Numbered from the stretch's first letter, positions 31,973 through 40,859 are shown. The stretch: 41,149 nt of DNA from Bacteroidales bacterium (GCA_004557825.1 SFFL01000018.1:1-41149); one strand, 5' to 3'. Program-made: numbers and translations. The notes: a model not told the origin generated them from the letters alone.

Positions 31973-34234
31973 TTGAATTGTTTACATAAAATATTAATCG
32001 TACTCCCGTTAACCGCTGCCGCATTTTCGGCCGCTGCCGACGGGAGTGTACCCGCCGACAGCGTTACGCTTCCCGGTGTAGTGTTGGCCGAGGTGGCCGT
32101 AACCACCATCAAGGGAGGCAACAATGCCAACGCCGACGAATCAGCCACTTATATCGGCCGAAAAGCCGTGGAGCAGCTCTCGATTGTGAATCTGAAGCAG
32201 GCGGCTGCCCTCGCGCCCAACTTTCACATCCCTGCCTACGGGTCGAGAATGACCTCCTCGATTTATGTGCGCGGTCTGGGCGCCCGCATCGATCAGCCGG
32301 CCGTGGGCCTCAACATCGACAACATCCCCATCATCAATAAGGATAACTTCGATTTCGATATCAGCGACATCGACCGCGTAGAGCTGCTCCGCGGCCCGCA
32401 GAACATTCTCTACGGCCGCAATACGATGGGTGGCCTCATCAATATCTACACCCTCTCGCCGCTGACCTATCAGGGTGTGAGAGCTCGGCTCACCTTCGGC
32501 GCTTACGACACCTATTCCGCTGCAGTATCGGTTTACCACAAGTTCAACCAAAGGCTCGGTATGTCGATCGGCGGCGAGACCAGCGGCACCGACGGCTATT
32601 TCCGCAACGCCTACAACAACTCCCGCACCGGCAAAGAGCGCCTCAGCAATCTCCGCTGGAAGACCGCCTTCCGCCCATCCCCGAAGGTGATTGTGGAGAA
32701 CTCGATGATGCTCACCTATGCGCGGCAGTATGGCTATCCCTACCGTAGCGTTTCCTCCGACCAGGTCGCTTACAACGACACCTGCCACTACTCCCGGTTT
32801 TCCTTTATCGACGGACTCACGGTCAAGCATTCATTCCGCGGCATCACCTTCTCATCGATTATCACCGCGCAATACCTCAGCGACGATATGGTGCTCGACC
32901 AGGATTTCACCCCCGAGCCGTATTTCACCCTGCAGCAGAAGCGCAAGGAATGGACCTTTACCGGTGACTTCGTGGCCCGTGGTCCTCAGACAGGGAAATA
33001 CAGCTGGCTCACAGGCCTTTTCGGGTTCTTCCGCCGCAGCCGTATGCAGGCACCGGTCAACTTCTACGCCACAGGTATTCAGAAACTTATCGTTGACCAC
33101 CGCAACGAAGCCAACCCCCACTATCCCATTGCCTGGGACAGCGACAACTTCACCCTGGGCAGCACGTTCATAATGCCCTCGGGCGGGATTTCGGTCTATC
33201 ACGAGAGCAATCTCGCCCTGGGCGACTTCACTATCACGGGCGGCCTGCGCTTCGACTGGGAGCGCACAGACCTCGACTATCACAGCTTCTGCAACACCGC
33301 CTACACCACTTACGACGACTTCACAGGGCGCCCCGATGGCACCCCGATGCCGGTATACAGCCACAGTTCCATTGTGCTCGACGAGCGGGGAAGCCTGCAG
33401 CGCGACTACACTCAGCTGCTGCCGAAGCTATCCGTAAGCTACCGGCTCCCCTCCGAGTTAGGCAATGTATACGTTTCCGCCACTAAAGGCTATAAATCCG
33501 GAGGATACAACACACAGATGTTCTCCGACTTCCTCCAGCAACGACTGATGAAAGAAATGGGAATGAGCCAGCAATACGACGTGGCTCAGACCGTAGTCTA
33601 CCGTCCTGAAACCGACTGGAACTTCGAGGTGGGCGCTCATCTGAGTATGCTTGACCGTCGGCTGTCGGCCGATCTGTCGCTCTTCTGGATTGAGGTCGAC
33701 AACCAGCAGGTGACAATGTTTCCCGAAGGGAGCATCACCGGCCGCATAATGGCCAACGCCGGCCGCTCGCGCTCTCGCGGCGTGGAGGCTTCGGTTGTGT
33801 GGCAGGCACCGCAAGGATGGTATGTGAGAGGGTCATACGGCCTGACCGACGCGCGCTTTATCGACTTCAACAACGGCCGCGCCGACTACTCCGACAAGCG
33901 TGTGCCCTACGCACCTGCCAACTCCCTCTTCCTCGGTGCCGGGTTCAGCCGCCGTCTCCGCGGATTCATCGATGGCATAGAGGCCGAAATCAACACCACC
34001 GGCACCGGCGATATCGTATGGAACGAGGCCAACACCGTAAGGCAGCCATTCTATATGCTGCTCAACGCTTCGGCCAAGCTGCGCCACCGCCACGTGAGCC
34101 TGGAGCTGTGGGCGCGCAACATTACCGCCACGCAATATGCTACGTTTTATTTCGTTTCTATAGGGAATGCCTTCCTCCAGAAGGGCAATCCCTTCACTGC
34201 AGGCGCCACACTGCGGTTTGAAATGGATCTATAA
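31973..34234 (+). CDS. TonB-dependent outer-membrane receptor
   Basis: This is a 753-residue beta-barrel receptor that imports a ligand through the outer membrane using TonB energy. I see no ATG before the plug domain. The best start is TTG at 31973, giving M-NCLHKILIVLPL..., a plausible signal peptide ending ASA-like (FSAAA). The plug lies at about 36-160 (IDRVELLRGPQNILYGRNTMGGLINIYT is unmistakable). The barrel fills the rest and ends in a family-typical aromatic strand (FTAGATLRFEMDL). There is no SusD partner, and a lipoprotein follows at 76 bp. It is closer to the siderophore/vitamin-type receptors than to the SusC type; the ligand is unknown. Confidence 0.93.
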   Translation: MNCLHKILIVLPLTAAAFSAAADGSVPADSVTLPGVVLAEVAVTTIKGGNNANADESATYIGRKAVEQLSIVNLKQAAALAPNFHIPAYGSRMTSSIYVRGLGARIDQPAVGLNIDNIPIINKDNFDFDISDIDRVELLRGPQNILYGRNTMGGLINIYTLSPLTYQGVRARLTFGAYDTYSAAVSVYHKFNQRLGMSIGGETSGTDGYFRNAYNNSRTGKERLSNLRWKTAFRPSPKVIVENSMMLTYARQYGYPYRSVSSDQVAYNDTCHYSRFSFIDGLTVKHSFRGITFSSIITAQYLSDDMVLDQDFTPEPYFTLQQKRKEWTFTGDFVARGPQTGKYSWLTGLFGFFRRSRMQAPVNFYATGIQKLIVDHRNEANPHYPIAWDSDNFTLGSTFIMPSGGISVYHESNLALGDFTITGGLRFDWERTDLDYHSFCNTAYTTYDDFTGRPDGTPMPVYSHSSIVLDERGSLQRDYTQLLPKLSVSYRLPSELGNVYVSATKGYKSGGYNTQMFSDFLQQRLMKEMGMSQQYDVAQTVVYRPETDWNFEVGAHLSMLDRRLSADLSLFWIEVDNQQVTMFPEGSITGRIMANAGRSRSRGVEASVVWQAPQGWYVRGSYGLTDARFIDFNNGRADYSDKRVPYAPANSLFLGAGFSRRLRGFIDGIEAEINTTGTGDIVWNEANTVRQPFYMLLNASAKLRHRHVSLELWARNITATQYATFYFVSIGNAFLQKGNPFTAGATLRFEMDL

Positions 34235-34310
34235 GCCCTGCAACGGAGCGCTGAACATTCACTCAACACTCTGAATACTAATCAAAAAACATTATTTATT
34301 CTTAAAAGTT

Positions 34311-35165
34311 ATGAAATTTTTCCAAATTTTCACACTTCTCTCTCTTCCCGTAGTAATGCTTACCTCCTGCGGCAACGATGACGACAACCCCTCGGGCAAC
34401 TCTTTCTCGCTCCCTGTCGACGCTGCCGGCAACACTATTCTCAGCCAGAACATCTCCACCGGCGCCGTTGAGGCTCTCCCCGGTGCAAATTACGGTCTGA
34501 AAGGCGACCTCGACAACGGGGTGCTCACTCTCACCATCAACGACCTGCAGTATGATTCGCAGAAGAATGCCATTTCGTTTACTCTTCCGGCAGCACGCCT
34601 CTCCATAACGCAGGGCAGCTTTTCGGTCGACCAGGCCGGCGACGTGAGCGTAGCGTTATCGAATGGTGCAGTCACCGTGAGCGACCTGCTCATCAAATTC
34701 GCCCTGCAGACCAATGGCACCCAGAAGCTCGTGCAGCTTTCCTACACCATCGACCACACCTACAAAATCACTACCGTATTTAACTCTAATATATTCGTAG
34801 GCACGACTACTACCACCGATCTCACCTCACCCGAGACGAAACCATTCACCAGTCAGGAACCTATGTACAATGTAGTGCTCGACCGTAAGAACAAAACGGC
34901 TCAGCTGCAGATTGCATACGCCAAATTCCTCCCGGCAATGCCCTCGCTCGGTGTGATGTATTTCGACAAGATTCCGGTAGAGTACACCGCCGACGGATTC
35001 ACATTCTCCATCAATGAGGTAGTGCCCTCGATCAACAACACTCCCTACCCCGACTTCAAGGTTGCCAATATCAGCGGCACCGTTGTGGCCGGCAAGACTC
35101 TCAAGCTCACTTTCGAGTGCGCCCGTTTCAACCGCAAGGTCTCCTTCGAAGGCACAGCCTATTGA
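34311..35165 (+). CDS. Predicted lipoprotein of unknown function
   Basis: This is a 284-residue protein with a lipoprotein signal peptide and lipobox LTSC (C20), followed by the acidic GNDDD stretch that favours outer-surface export in Bacteroidetes. The remainder is rich in beta-strand and Thr/Ser/Asn, arranged as two similar-looking halves of about 130 residues that might be two beta-barrel or calycin-like domains (inference only). It lies between the TonB receptor and the nonulosonic-acid genes, with only 18 bp to the next gene. It may be an accessory ligand-binding protein of the receptor. I do not recognise the family. Confidence 0.8.
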   Translation: MKFFQIFTLLSLPVVMLTSCGNDDDNPSGNSFSLPVDAAGNTILSQNISTGAVEALPGANYGLKGDLDNGVLTLTINDLQYDSQKNAISFTLPAARLSITQGSFSVDQAGDVSVALSNGAVTVSDLLIKFALQTNGTQKLVQLSYTIDHTYKITTVFNSNIFVGTTTTTDLTSPETKPFTSQEPMYNVVLDRKNKTAQLQIAYAKFLPAMPSLGVMYFDKIPVEYTADGFTFSINEVVPSINNTPYPDFKVANISGTVVAGKTLKLTFECARFNRKVSFEGTAY

Positions 35166-35183
35166 TGCCATTGCAGGCACTAT

Positions 35184-36422
35184 ATGGCTACAGCAAACCA
35201 CAAACGCAAAATCTGCATCGTCACAAGTACCCGCGCCGACTGGGGTCTCCTCAGCGGCGTGGCTAAGGCGCTCAACGACTCTGAGTCTGTTGAGCTGCAG
35301 ATTATTGCCACAAACATGCACCTCGACCCGCGATTCGGTATGACCGTCAACGAGATTCTCGATGACGGTTTTACCGTAAACGAACGTGTGGAAATGCCGG
35401 CGGCGTCAGATTCTCCGGCCGACACCGCCGTGGCCACCGCCAAATGCCTCGAAGGTATGGCGAGGGCGTTCCAGCGTCTGAAACCCGACATCCTTGTGAT
35501 TCTCGGCGACAGGTATGAGATGCTTGCTGTAGCCACAGCCGCCACAATTATGCGCATCCCCATCGCGCACATCTCTGGCGGCGAAATCTCTGAGGGAGCT
35601 TTCGACGACAGCATCCGTCACGCCCTCACCAAGCTCTCAACCCTCCATTTCACAGCGACCAACGCTTACCGCAACCGCGTGATTTCGATGGGCGAGGACC
35701 CCGCGAATGTATTCTACACCGGCGCGCTCGGTGTCTACAATGTCATCAACGAGCCGGTGCTCACAAAAGCGGAGCTTGACAGTTTCGTGGGTATCGACAT
35801 AAATCCGTCGGCTCTGCTGGTGACTTTCCATCCGGCCACACTCGACCCTGTGCCGGTGAAAGAGCGCATCGGCGCACTCTTAGAGGCCCTCGACTGGTTC
35901 AAGACCTCAAACGTGATTTTCACCTATCCCAACAACGACCCCCAGGGCGAGGTGATCATCCGGGAAATCAACGATTACGCCCAAAAGAATCCCCACCGTG
36001 TGGCCGTAGTGCCTTCATTAGGGCGCACCCGCTACATCTCAATGCTCCATTATGTGGCTGCCGTGGTGGGCAATTCATCGTCGGGCATAGTGGAAGTGCC
36101 CTCGATGCACATCCCCACCGTCGACATCGGCATCCGTCAGAAAGGGCGAATCGCCGCCCCCTCGGTAATTCACTGCGACTCCGCCACGGAGGCAATCCAC
36201 GCAGCCATCTCCTTTGCGCTCTCCCCGGCGGCAAAGCGCATCGCGCTCTTCTCGAGCAACCCCTACGCCCGCCCCGACACGGTGAAGCTTATCACCGACC
36301 GTCTTATCGAAACCGATCTCTCCCGGATTGCCACAAAACGTTTTGTCGACCCTTACCCCATCCTCGACATTCCTATGACTGCAGACAATACAATCGACCC
36401 GGCCGAACTGCAGGCCGACTGA
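35184..36422 (+). CDS. neuC: NeuC/LegG-type UDP-sugar 2-epimerase (hydrolysing)
   Basis: This enzyme releases UDP (or GDP in the legionaminic pathway) and inverts C2 to give an N-acetylmannosamine-type sugar for nonulosonic acid synthesis, 412 residues. It has the GT-B-like fold motifs of the family: RADWGLLSG near the N terminus, GDRYEML at 108-114, GGEISEGAFDDSIRH at 132-146, and GNSSSGIVE at 296-304. The hydrolysing branch is supported by these exact motifs. NeuC (sialic acid) and LegG (legionaminic acid) cannot be separated by eye. The downstream genes favour the Leg route. It starts 18 bp after the lipoprotein gene. Confidence 0.9.
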   Translation: MATANHKRKICIVTSTRADWGLLSGVAKALNDSESVELQIIATNMHLDPRFGMTVNEILDDGFTVNERVEMPAASDSPADTAVATAKCLEGMARAFQRLKPDILVILGDRYEMLAVATAATIMRIPIAHISGGEISEGAFDDSIRHALTKLSTLHFTATNAYRNRVISMGEDPANVFYTGALGVYNVINEPVLTKAELDSFVGIDINPSALLVTFHPATLDPVPVKERIGALLEALDWFKTSNVIFTYPNNDPQGEVIIREINDYAQKNPHRVAVVPSLGRTRYISMLHYVAAVVGNSSSGIVEVPSMHIPTVDIGIRQKGRIAAPSVIHCDSATEAIHAAISFALSPAAKRIALFSSNPYARPDTVKLITDRLIETDLSRIATKRFVDPYPILDIPMTADNTIDPAELQAD

Positions 36423-36476
36423 CGGCTCTCCGTTTTCTTCCATTCGCAGAATTCCATTCATCGCCGACTGAATAAC

Positions 36477-37283
36477 ATGACCACTGAGAGAGTTTCGCTT
36501 TCCTCCGATAAAGGTTCCGCTGCCCGGCATCCGCTGTTCATAATCCCGGCGCGCGGAGGCAGCAAGGGCATACCGCACAAAAATATTGTCGACCTCGGCG
36601 GCAGGCCGTTGATAGCATATTCTATCGACGCCGCCAAAGGTGCGCTCCGCTCCCTCGGCATACCGGGCGAGCTGCATCGCATCATCGTCAGCACCGATTC
36701 CCCCGAAATTGCCGATGTGGCTCGTGCGGAGGGCATCGACGTGCCCTTCCTGCGCCCTGACAGTCTGAGCACCGACACCGCCGGCTCGCGCGAAGTGATT
36801 CTCCACGCTATGGATTACGCCGACCGTGCCGGAATCCCCTACGACTGCGTGGTGCTTCTTCAGCCCACATCGCCCTTCCGCACCTGGGAACACGTGGTGG
36901 GTGCTCTGGAGCTTTTCTCCCCGGATATCGATATGGTGGTGGGCGTAAAACCCGCCGTATCAAACCCTTATTACAACTGTTTCGAGCAGGACGAGGTCAC
37001 CGGATTTCTCCACATCTCGAAGGGCGACGGGCTATACACGCGCCGTCAGGACGCCCCCGATGCCTGGGAATACAACGGCGCCATCTACATCATCACACCC
37101 GATTCTATCCGGCAAATGCCGCTCGGAGCATTTCCGCGTCGCCGCCCCTACATTATGAGCACTGAAGATTCCGTCGACATCGACACCCCGCTCGACCTCA
37201 CCCTGGCCCGCGCGATTATGGTCGAAAGCGCCGGTAACAGCGCTGAAAAATCCTCCGGCAGAGGCGCCGGCAAAAATCTCTGA
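36477..37283 (+). CDS. CMP-nonulosonate cytidylyltransferase (NeuA/LegF-type)
   Basis: This enzyme activates a nonulosonic acid (sialic, legionaminic or pseudaminic acid) with CTP, 268 residues. The nucleotide-binding signature IIPARGGSKGIPHKN is at 22-36. Others include LLQPTSPFRTWEH, WEYNGAIYI and STEDSVDIDTPLDL, all family-typical. Residues 1-18 form a Ser/Arg-rich lead with no known role, so translation might begin later. It lies 54 bp after the epimerase and 3 bp before the next gene. The sugar is not certain; LegF/PtmB is my preferred reading because of the neighbour. Confidence 0.9.
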   Translation: MTTERVSLSSDKGSAARHPLFIIPARGGSKGIPHKNIVDLGGRPLIAYSIDAAKGALRSLGIPGELHRIIVSTDSPEIADVARAEGIDVPFLRPDSLSTDTAGSREVILHAMDYADRAGIPYDCVVLLQPTSPFRTWEHVVGALELFSPDIDMVVGVKPAVSNPYYNCFEQDEVTGFLHISKGDGLYTRRQDAPDAWEYNGAIYIITPDSIRQMPLGAFPRRRPYIMSTEDSVDIDTPLDLTLARAIMVESAGNSAEKSSGRGAGKNL

Positions 37284-37286
37284 GCT

Positions 37287-38345
37287 ATGAAAGACATCAC
37301 CAATCCGCATATTATCTCGTCGTCTGCATCGATTATCGACGCGCTCGGCCAGCTCAACGCCCTCACCGACGGTGTGATGACGCTGATTGTCCTCGACCGC
37401 GACAACCGCGTGTGCGGCACTCTTACCGACGGCGATATCCGCCGCGCCCTCCTAAGCGGAGCGTCGCTCCAGACGCAGGTGGCCACAGCCGCGCATACCG
37501 ATTTCACCGCCATATCTCCCGACTCGAATCCGGAATTGATTCGCGATGCACGGCGAAAGGGCATCAGGCTGCTCCCGGTAATCGACTCCGAAGGGCATCT
37601 CACCGACACCATCGACCTCACGCGCACTACCACACGGCTTCCGCTTTCGGCAATCCTTATGGCCGGAGGAAAAGGAGAACGTCTGCGTCCGCTCACTCTC
37701 ACTACGCCCAAACCGTTGCTCGAAATCGACGGTATGCCCGTAATCGACTACAACATCCGCGCTATGGCACGGGCCGGCATCGAAGATGTCACTGTCACCA
37801 CGCGCTATCTGGCTGAGCAGATTCACCGGCATTTCAGCGAGCCGCGCTTCGGCATCAACGTGAAATGCGTCACCGAAACCGACCCGCTGGGCACTATAGG
37901 CGCCGCATCGCTGGTGCAGCGCGCCCTTCAGGGCGACACTCTCGTGATGAATTCCGACATCATCACAACCCTTTCGCTCGAAGAAATGTTCTTATTACAT
38001 AAAGCCGAGCAAGCCGACGTGACTATCGCCGCCATTCCGTACACCGTCTCCGTGCCGTATGCGATTCTCGACATTGACGGCCACTGCGTGAAAGCCCTGG
38101 AGGAAAAACCCACCTACTCGCACTACGCCAACGCCGGGATTTACATCTTTGCCAACCACGTGCTCGATGCCATCAAGCCTGGCCAACGCACCGACGCTCC
38201 GCAACTCATCGAAGAGTGCATCGCCCGGGGCGGGAAGGTCACTTACTTCCCCATCGACGGTATCTGGATCGATATAGGCACCCCCGCCGACTTCGCTCAC
38301 GCTTCAGAACTTATGCGCCATCACCGCGCTATGGGTCGTTTCTAA
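37287..38345 (+). CDS. CBS-domain sugar-phosphate nucleotidyltransferase (PtmE-like)
   Basis: This is a 352-residue protein of two parts. Residues about 1-112 form a CBS pair (TLTDGDIRRALLSG and RKGIRLLPVIDSEG). Residues 120-345 form a nucleotidyltransferase with SAILMAGGKGERLRPLT at 121-137, the lysine-containing loop TPKPLLEIDG, and the C-terminal GIWIDIGTPADFAHASEL. This arrangement is that of PtmE, which makes GDP-glucosamine at the start of the legionaminic acid pathway in Campylobacter jejuni, and of related enzymes. It lies 3 bp after the cytidylyltransferase. The CBS pair suggests control by an adenine nucleotide. Confidence 0.88.
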   Translation: MKDITNPHIISSSASIIDALGQLNALTDGVMTLIVLDRDNRVCGTLTDGDIRRALLSGASLQTQVATAAHTDFTAISPDSNPELIRDARRKGIRLLPVIDSEGHLTDTIDLTRTTTRLPLSAILMAGGKGERLRPLTLTTPKPLLEIDGMPVIDYNIRAMARAGIEDVTVTTRYLAEQIHRHFSEPRFGINVKCVTETDPLGTIGAASLVQRALQGDTLVMNSDIITTLSLEEMFLLHKAEQADVTIAAIPYTVSVPYAILDIDGHCVKALEEKPTYSHYANAGIYIFANHVLDAIKPGQRTDAPQLIEECIARGGKVTYFPIDGIWIDIGTPADFAHASELMRHHRAMGRF

Positions 38346-38365
38346 GAGCCGGTTCCGCAGGCTCT
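38345..38365 (+). terminator. Weak hairpin after the nonulosonic-acid genes
   Basis: AGAGCC (38345-38350) pairs with GGCTCT (38360-38365). The stem begins at the last base of the stop codon, and a run of five T follows about 14 bp later. It may separate the sugar operon from obgE, which has its own -7 box. Confidence 0.35.
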
Positions 38366-38406
38366 GTCTACGAGCATCTTTTTAGCCCCTGCTCAAAGGG
38401 CGTTTC

Positions 38407-38414
38407 TAACTTTG
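38407..38414 (+). promoter_or_regulatory. -7 box of obgE
   Basis: TAACTTTG fits the consensus and lies 18 bp before the ATG, giving a short leader of roughly 10-12 bases. A possible degenerate -33 (TTTA at 38381-38384) lies 22 bp upstream, slightly beyond normal spacing. Confidence 0.55.
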
Positions 38415-38432
38415 TAAACTTTTTCAACCGAT

Positions 38433-39704
38433 ATGGCCGAATCAAACTTTATCGACTACGTAAAGATTCTCTGCCGCTCAGGCAAGGGTGGGGCTGGATC
38501 CCGTCATTTCCATCGCGCAAAATACGTTCCCAAGGGAGGTCCCGACGGGGGCGACGGTGGCCGCGGCGGACACGTAATTCTCCGTGGCAACAAAAATATG
38601 TGGACTCTTCTGCCGCTGAAATACCGCCGCCACGTGTTTGCCGGCAACGGTGAAGCAGGATCAGCCGGCCGCTCTTTCGGCAAGGATGGCGAAGACCAGA
38701 TCATCGAGGTACCCTGCGGCACCGTGGTTTTCGATGCCGAGACAGGGCAATATCTCTGCGAAATCACCGACGACGGCCAGGAAATCAAACTCCTCAAAGG
38801 TGGCCGCGGAGGGCTTGGCAACTGGCACTTCAAATCCTCCACAAACCGCACTCCGCGCTATGCTCAGCCGGGCGAACCGGCCGTGGAGCGCTCCGTAATC
38901 CTCGAGTTGAAATTGCTGGCCGACGTTGGCCTTGTAGGGTTCCCCAACGCCGGAAAATCTACCATACTGTCGGCGCTCTCGGCCGCCCGCCCGAAAATCG
39001 CCGACTACCCCTTCACCACAATGGAGCCACAGCTTGGCATCGTGGCATACCGCGGCAACCGTTCGTTCGTTATGGCCGACATCCCCGGCATCATTGAAGG
39101 CGCCAGCGAAGGGAAAGGCCTCGGGCTGCGATTCCTCCGCCACATAGAGCGCAATGCCGTGCTGCTGTTTATGGTACCGGCCGACGCCGACGACATCACC
39201 GGCGAATACGCAATCCTGCTCAACGAGTTGCGCAAATTCAATCCCCAGCTCGTTGACAAAGAGCGCGTGCTCGCCATCTCGAAAAGCGATATGCTCGACG
39301 ACGAACTCAAAGCTGCCATCGAACCGACACTCCCCACCGACATCCCCCACGTATTCATCTCCGCCGTTACGGGCGAAGGACTTACAGAGCTGAAAGATGC
39401 CCTTTGGAAAGCCATCAACGACGATGCCAACCGCATCGAGGTAACACCTATTACCCACCGACCGCTCGACGGCAACCACCGCGTCGATGAAGAAGACAAC
39501 TTCATCTTCGCCCCCACCCCCTCCGAGCCCGAAGAAGACTTCCCCGAAGCAGGTGGCCATATGATTGACGACATCGAATACGACGACCCCGAGTACTCCG
39601 ATTATGACTACTCCGACGACGATGCCCCCTCCGACGACGACGATTTCCTCTTCGACGACATCTACGAAGCAGGCCCCGACGGCCAACCCACCCGCAAGCG
39701 CTAA
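38433..39704 (+). CDS. obgE: Obg GTPase
   Basis: This is the essential ribosome-associated GTPase used in large-subunit assembly and stress control, 423 residues. The glycine-rich Obg fold is at about 1-160 (GKGGAGSRHFHRAKYVPKGGPDGGDGG). The GTPase domain has P-loop GFPNAGKST at 169-177, switch region DYPFTTMEPQLG, and DIPG at 216-219. The guanine-specificity motif reads ISKSD, where most GTPases have NKxD. From about residue 350 the C terminus is strongly acidic (repeated Asp, Glu, Tyr, Ser) and probably disordered, and ends with a basic RKR. Acidic C-terminal tails vary between Obg proteins. Transcription comes from its own promoter. Confidence 0.97.
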   Translation: MAESNFIDYVKILCRSGKGGAGSRHFHRAKYVPKGGPDGGDGGRGGHVILRGNKNMWTLLPLKYRRHVFAGNGEAGSAGRSFGKDGEDQIIEVPCGTVVFDAETGQYLCEITDDGQEIKLLKGGRGGLGNWHFKSSTNRTPRYAQPGEPAVERSVILELKLLADVGLVGFPNAGKSTILSALSAARPKIADYPFTTMEPQLGIVAYRGNRSFVMADIPGIIEGASEGKGLGLRFLRHIERNAVLLFMVPADADDITGEYAILLNELRKFNPQLVDKERVLAISKSDMLDDELKAAIEPTLPTDIPHVFISAVTGEGLTELKDALWKAINDDANRIEVTPITHRPLDGNHRVDEEDNFIFAPTPSEPEEDFPEAGGHMIDDIEYDDPEYSDYDYSDDDAPSDDDDFLFDDIYEAGPDGQPTRKR

Positions 39705-39724
39705 ACAAACCTACATACACACAA

Positions 39725-39765
39725 AGCAAGCCAATGACCGGTGAATCACCAATCATTGGCTTGCT
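39725..39765. terminator. Bidirectional terminator between obgE and the outer-membrane protein gene
   Basis: AGCAAGCCAATGA (39725-39737) and TCATTGGCTTGCT (39753-39765) form a perfect 13-base stem. An inner GGTG/CACC stem (39740-39743 with 39747-39750) closes the loop. The two genes converge here, so it can serve both. Confidence 0.9.
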
Positions 39766-39815
39766 ATATTATTGTGCAAATCTTGCTTTAAATCAAGCGA
39801 GAATCAACGAATCGA

Positions 39816-40613
39816 TTAGAAGCGGAAGCCCAGGTTGATGCGGAAAGAAGCATTCTTATACTTGGTCTTGGTATCGCCACCAATGTAACCGGTTTCGTCC
39901 CAGCTCTCCTCATCCTCGCTGATGAGATCCTTGTACTTAGCAGAAGCCCAGCGACCTTCAAAACCGAGCACGAAATACTTCCACTGGAAGTTGATGCCAA
40001 GATCCCAGGTAGGAACGAAAGCCCAGCTGGCGTGATTGTCACCGGCGGCATCCTTGGTAATCAGAGCGGAAGCGCCCGGCATAAAGTGACCATAAATGTT
40101 GGCACGGAGGAAACGCAGACCATTGTCAGCATCCGAGAAAGGAATAACCGAAACAACCGGACCAATGCCGACGCTCATATTCAGCTGCATCGGATCCAGA
40201 TTGAATTCCTCTTCCTCCATATCCTCAATATAGTCATTGTAGTTATAATTCCCATTAAGAATATCACCAATGCTGCCGAGGGCATCATAAGTAGGATCAT
40301 TCTTATACTTAACAAAAGTAAGGTCGAACCAGCGAACGTCAACACCTACTTTGATACGGTCATCTGCCCAACCCTCCGAACGGGGCCACAGATAAGAAGT
40401 ACTTGCGGTGAAAGAGAAGCCAAACTTGCTGTCGAGATGAGGGATTACACCATTTGCCATACTGGTCAAATCATAATCCTGAGCAGTGAGGCCCTGGTGA
40501 GTAAGGATACCAACAGTGATACCATAATTACGCTTCCAGATTTCGTCGTCGGCCTTTGCGGTCTGTGCCATCACGCCAAAAGCAACGGCAGCAAGGAGTA
40601 AAAGCTTTTTCAT
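39816..40613 (-). CDS. Outer-membrane beta-barrel protein
   Basis: This is a 265-residue exported protein from the start at 40613 (MKKLLLLAAVAFGVMAQTAKA); the longer frame to 40673 adds an implausible Tyr/Ile-rich lead. After a signal peptide of about 21 residues, alternating hydrophobic and polar strands rich in Gly, Tyr and Trp continue to a C-terminal phenylalanine (FRINLGFRF), the usual outer-membrane assembly signal. An acidic loop lies at about 125-140 (YIEDMEEEEFNLD). It resembles the small porin-like barrels of Bacteroidetes; ligand or function is unknown. It has its own promoter region and lies directly after an rRNA operon on the same strand. Confidence 0.85.
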   Translation of the reverse strand: MKKLLLLAAVAFGVMAQTAKADDEIWKRNYGITVGILTHQGLTAQDYDLTSMANGVIPHLDSKFGFSFTASTSYLWPRSEGWADDRIKVGVDVRWFDLTFVKYKNDPTYDALGSIGDILNGNYNYNDYIEDMEEEEFNLDPMQLNMSVGIGPVVSVIPFSDADNGLRFLRANIYGHFMPGASALITKDAAGDNHASWAFVPTWDLGINFQWKYFVLGFEGRWASAKYKDLISEDEESWDETGYIGGDTKTKYKNASFRINLGFRF

Positions 40614-40665
40614 AAAAATGTAATAATTGATTATATAAAAAATGAATGATTCGTAATAAGCCCTT

Positions 40666-40686
40666 GAGTGCAAATTTTAAGCACTC
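40666..40686 (-). promoter_or_regulatory. Stem-loop in the 5' leader of the outer-membrane protein gene
   Basis: GAGTGC (40666-40671) pairs with GCACTC (40681-40686) around an AT-rich nine-base loop, extendable by T-G wobbles. It lies about 55 bases before the ATG inside the roughly 100-base leader implied by the -7 box. A 5' stabiliser is a possible role. Confidence 0.5.
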
Positions 40687-40712
40687 GGAACATCATTTAA
40701 ACAAATAATGTG

Positions 40713-40720
40713 CAAAATTA
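40713..40720 (-). promoter_or_regulatory. -7 box of the outer-membrane protein gene
   Basis: On the minus strand TAATTTTG fits TAnnTTTG. It implies a leader of roughly 90-95 bases, long for this window. A good TTTG -33 box is not seen. Confidence 0.5.
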
Positions 40721-40831
40721 CGAATTTTTAACCACAATTCCTTCCTTATCGTGTTATTAATTGTTAATATATCCTAATCCCCCCCTGGCTTTATCCACTT
40801 GGTTTATGTCTTTCGCACCGAAGGGGCGCGA

Positions 40832-40859
40832 CCGCGTTTATCGCGGCTTTTGTATTTTT
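40832..40859 (+). terminator. Terminator-like hairpin on the plus strand without an upstream plus-strand gene
   Basis: CCGCG-TTTAT-CGCGG (40832-40846) is followed by CTTTTGTATTTTT. This is a compact intrinsic terminator shape on the plus strand, yet the nearest genes on both sides read minus. It may end a small plus-strand RNA or be chance. I see no coding sequence between 40614 and 41093. Confidence 0.4.
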
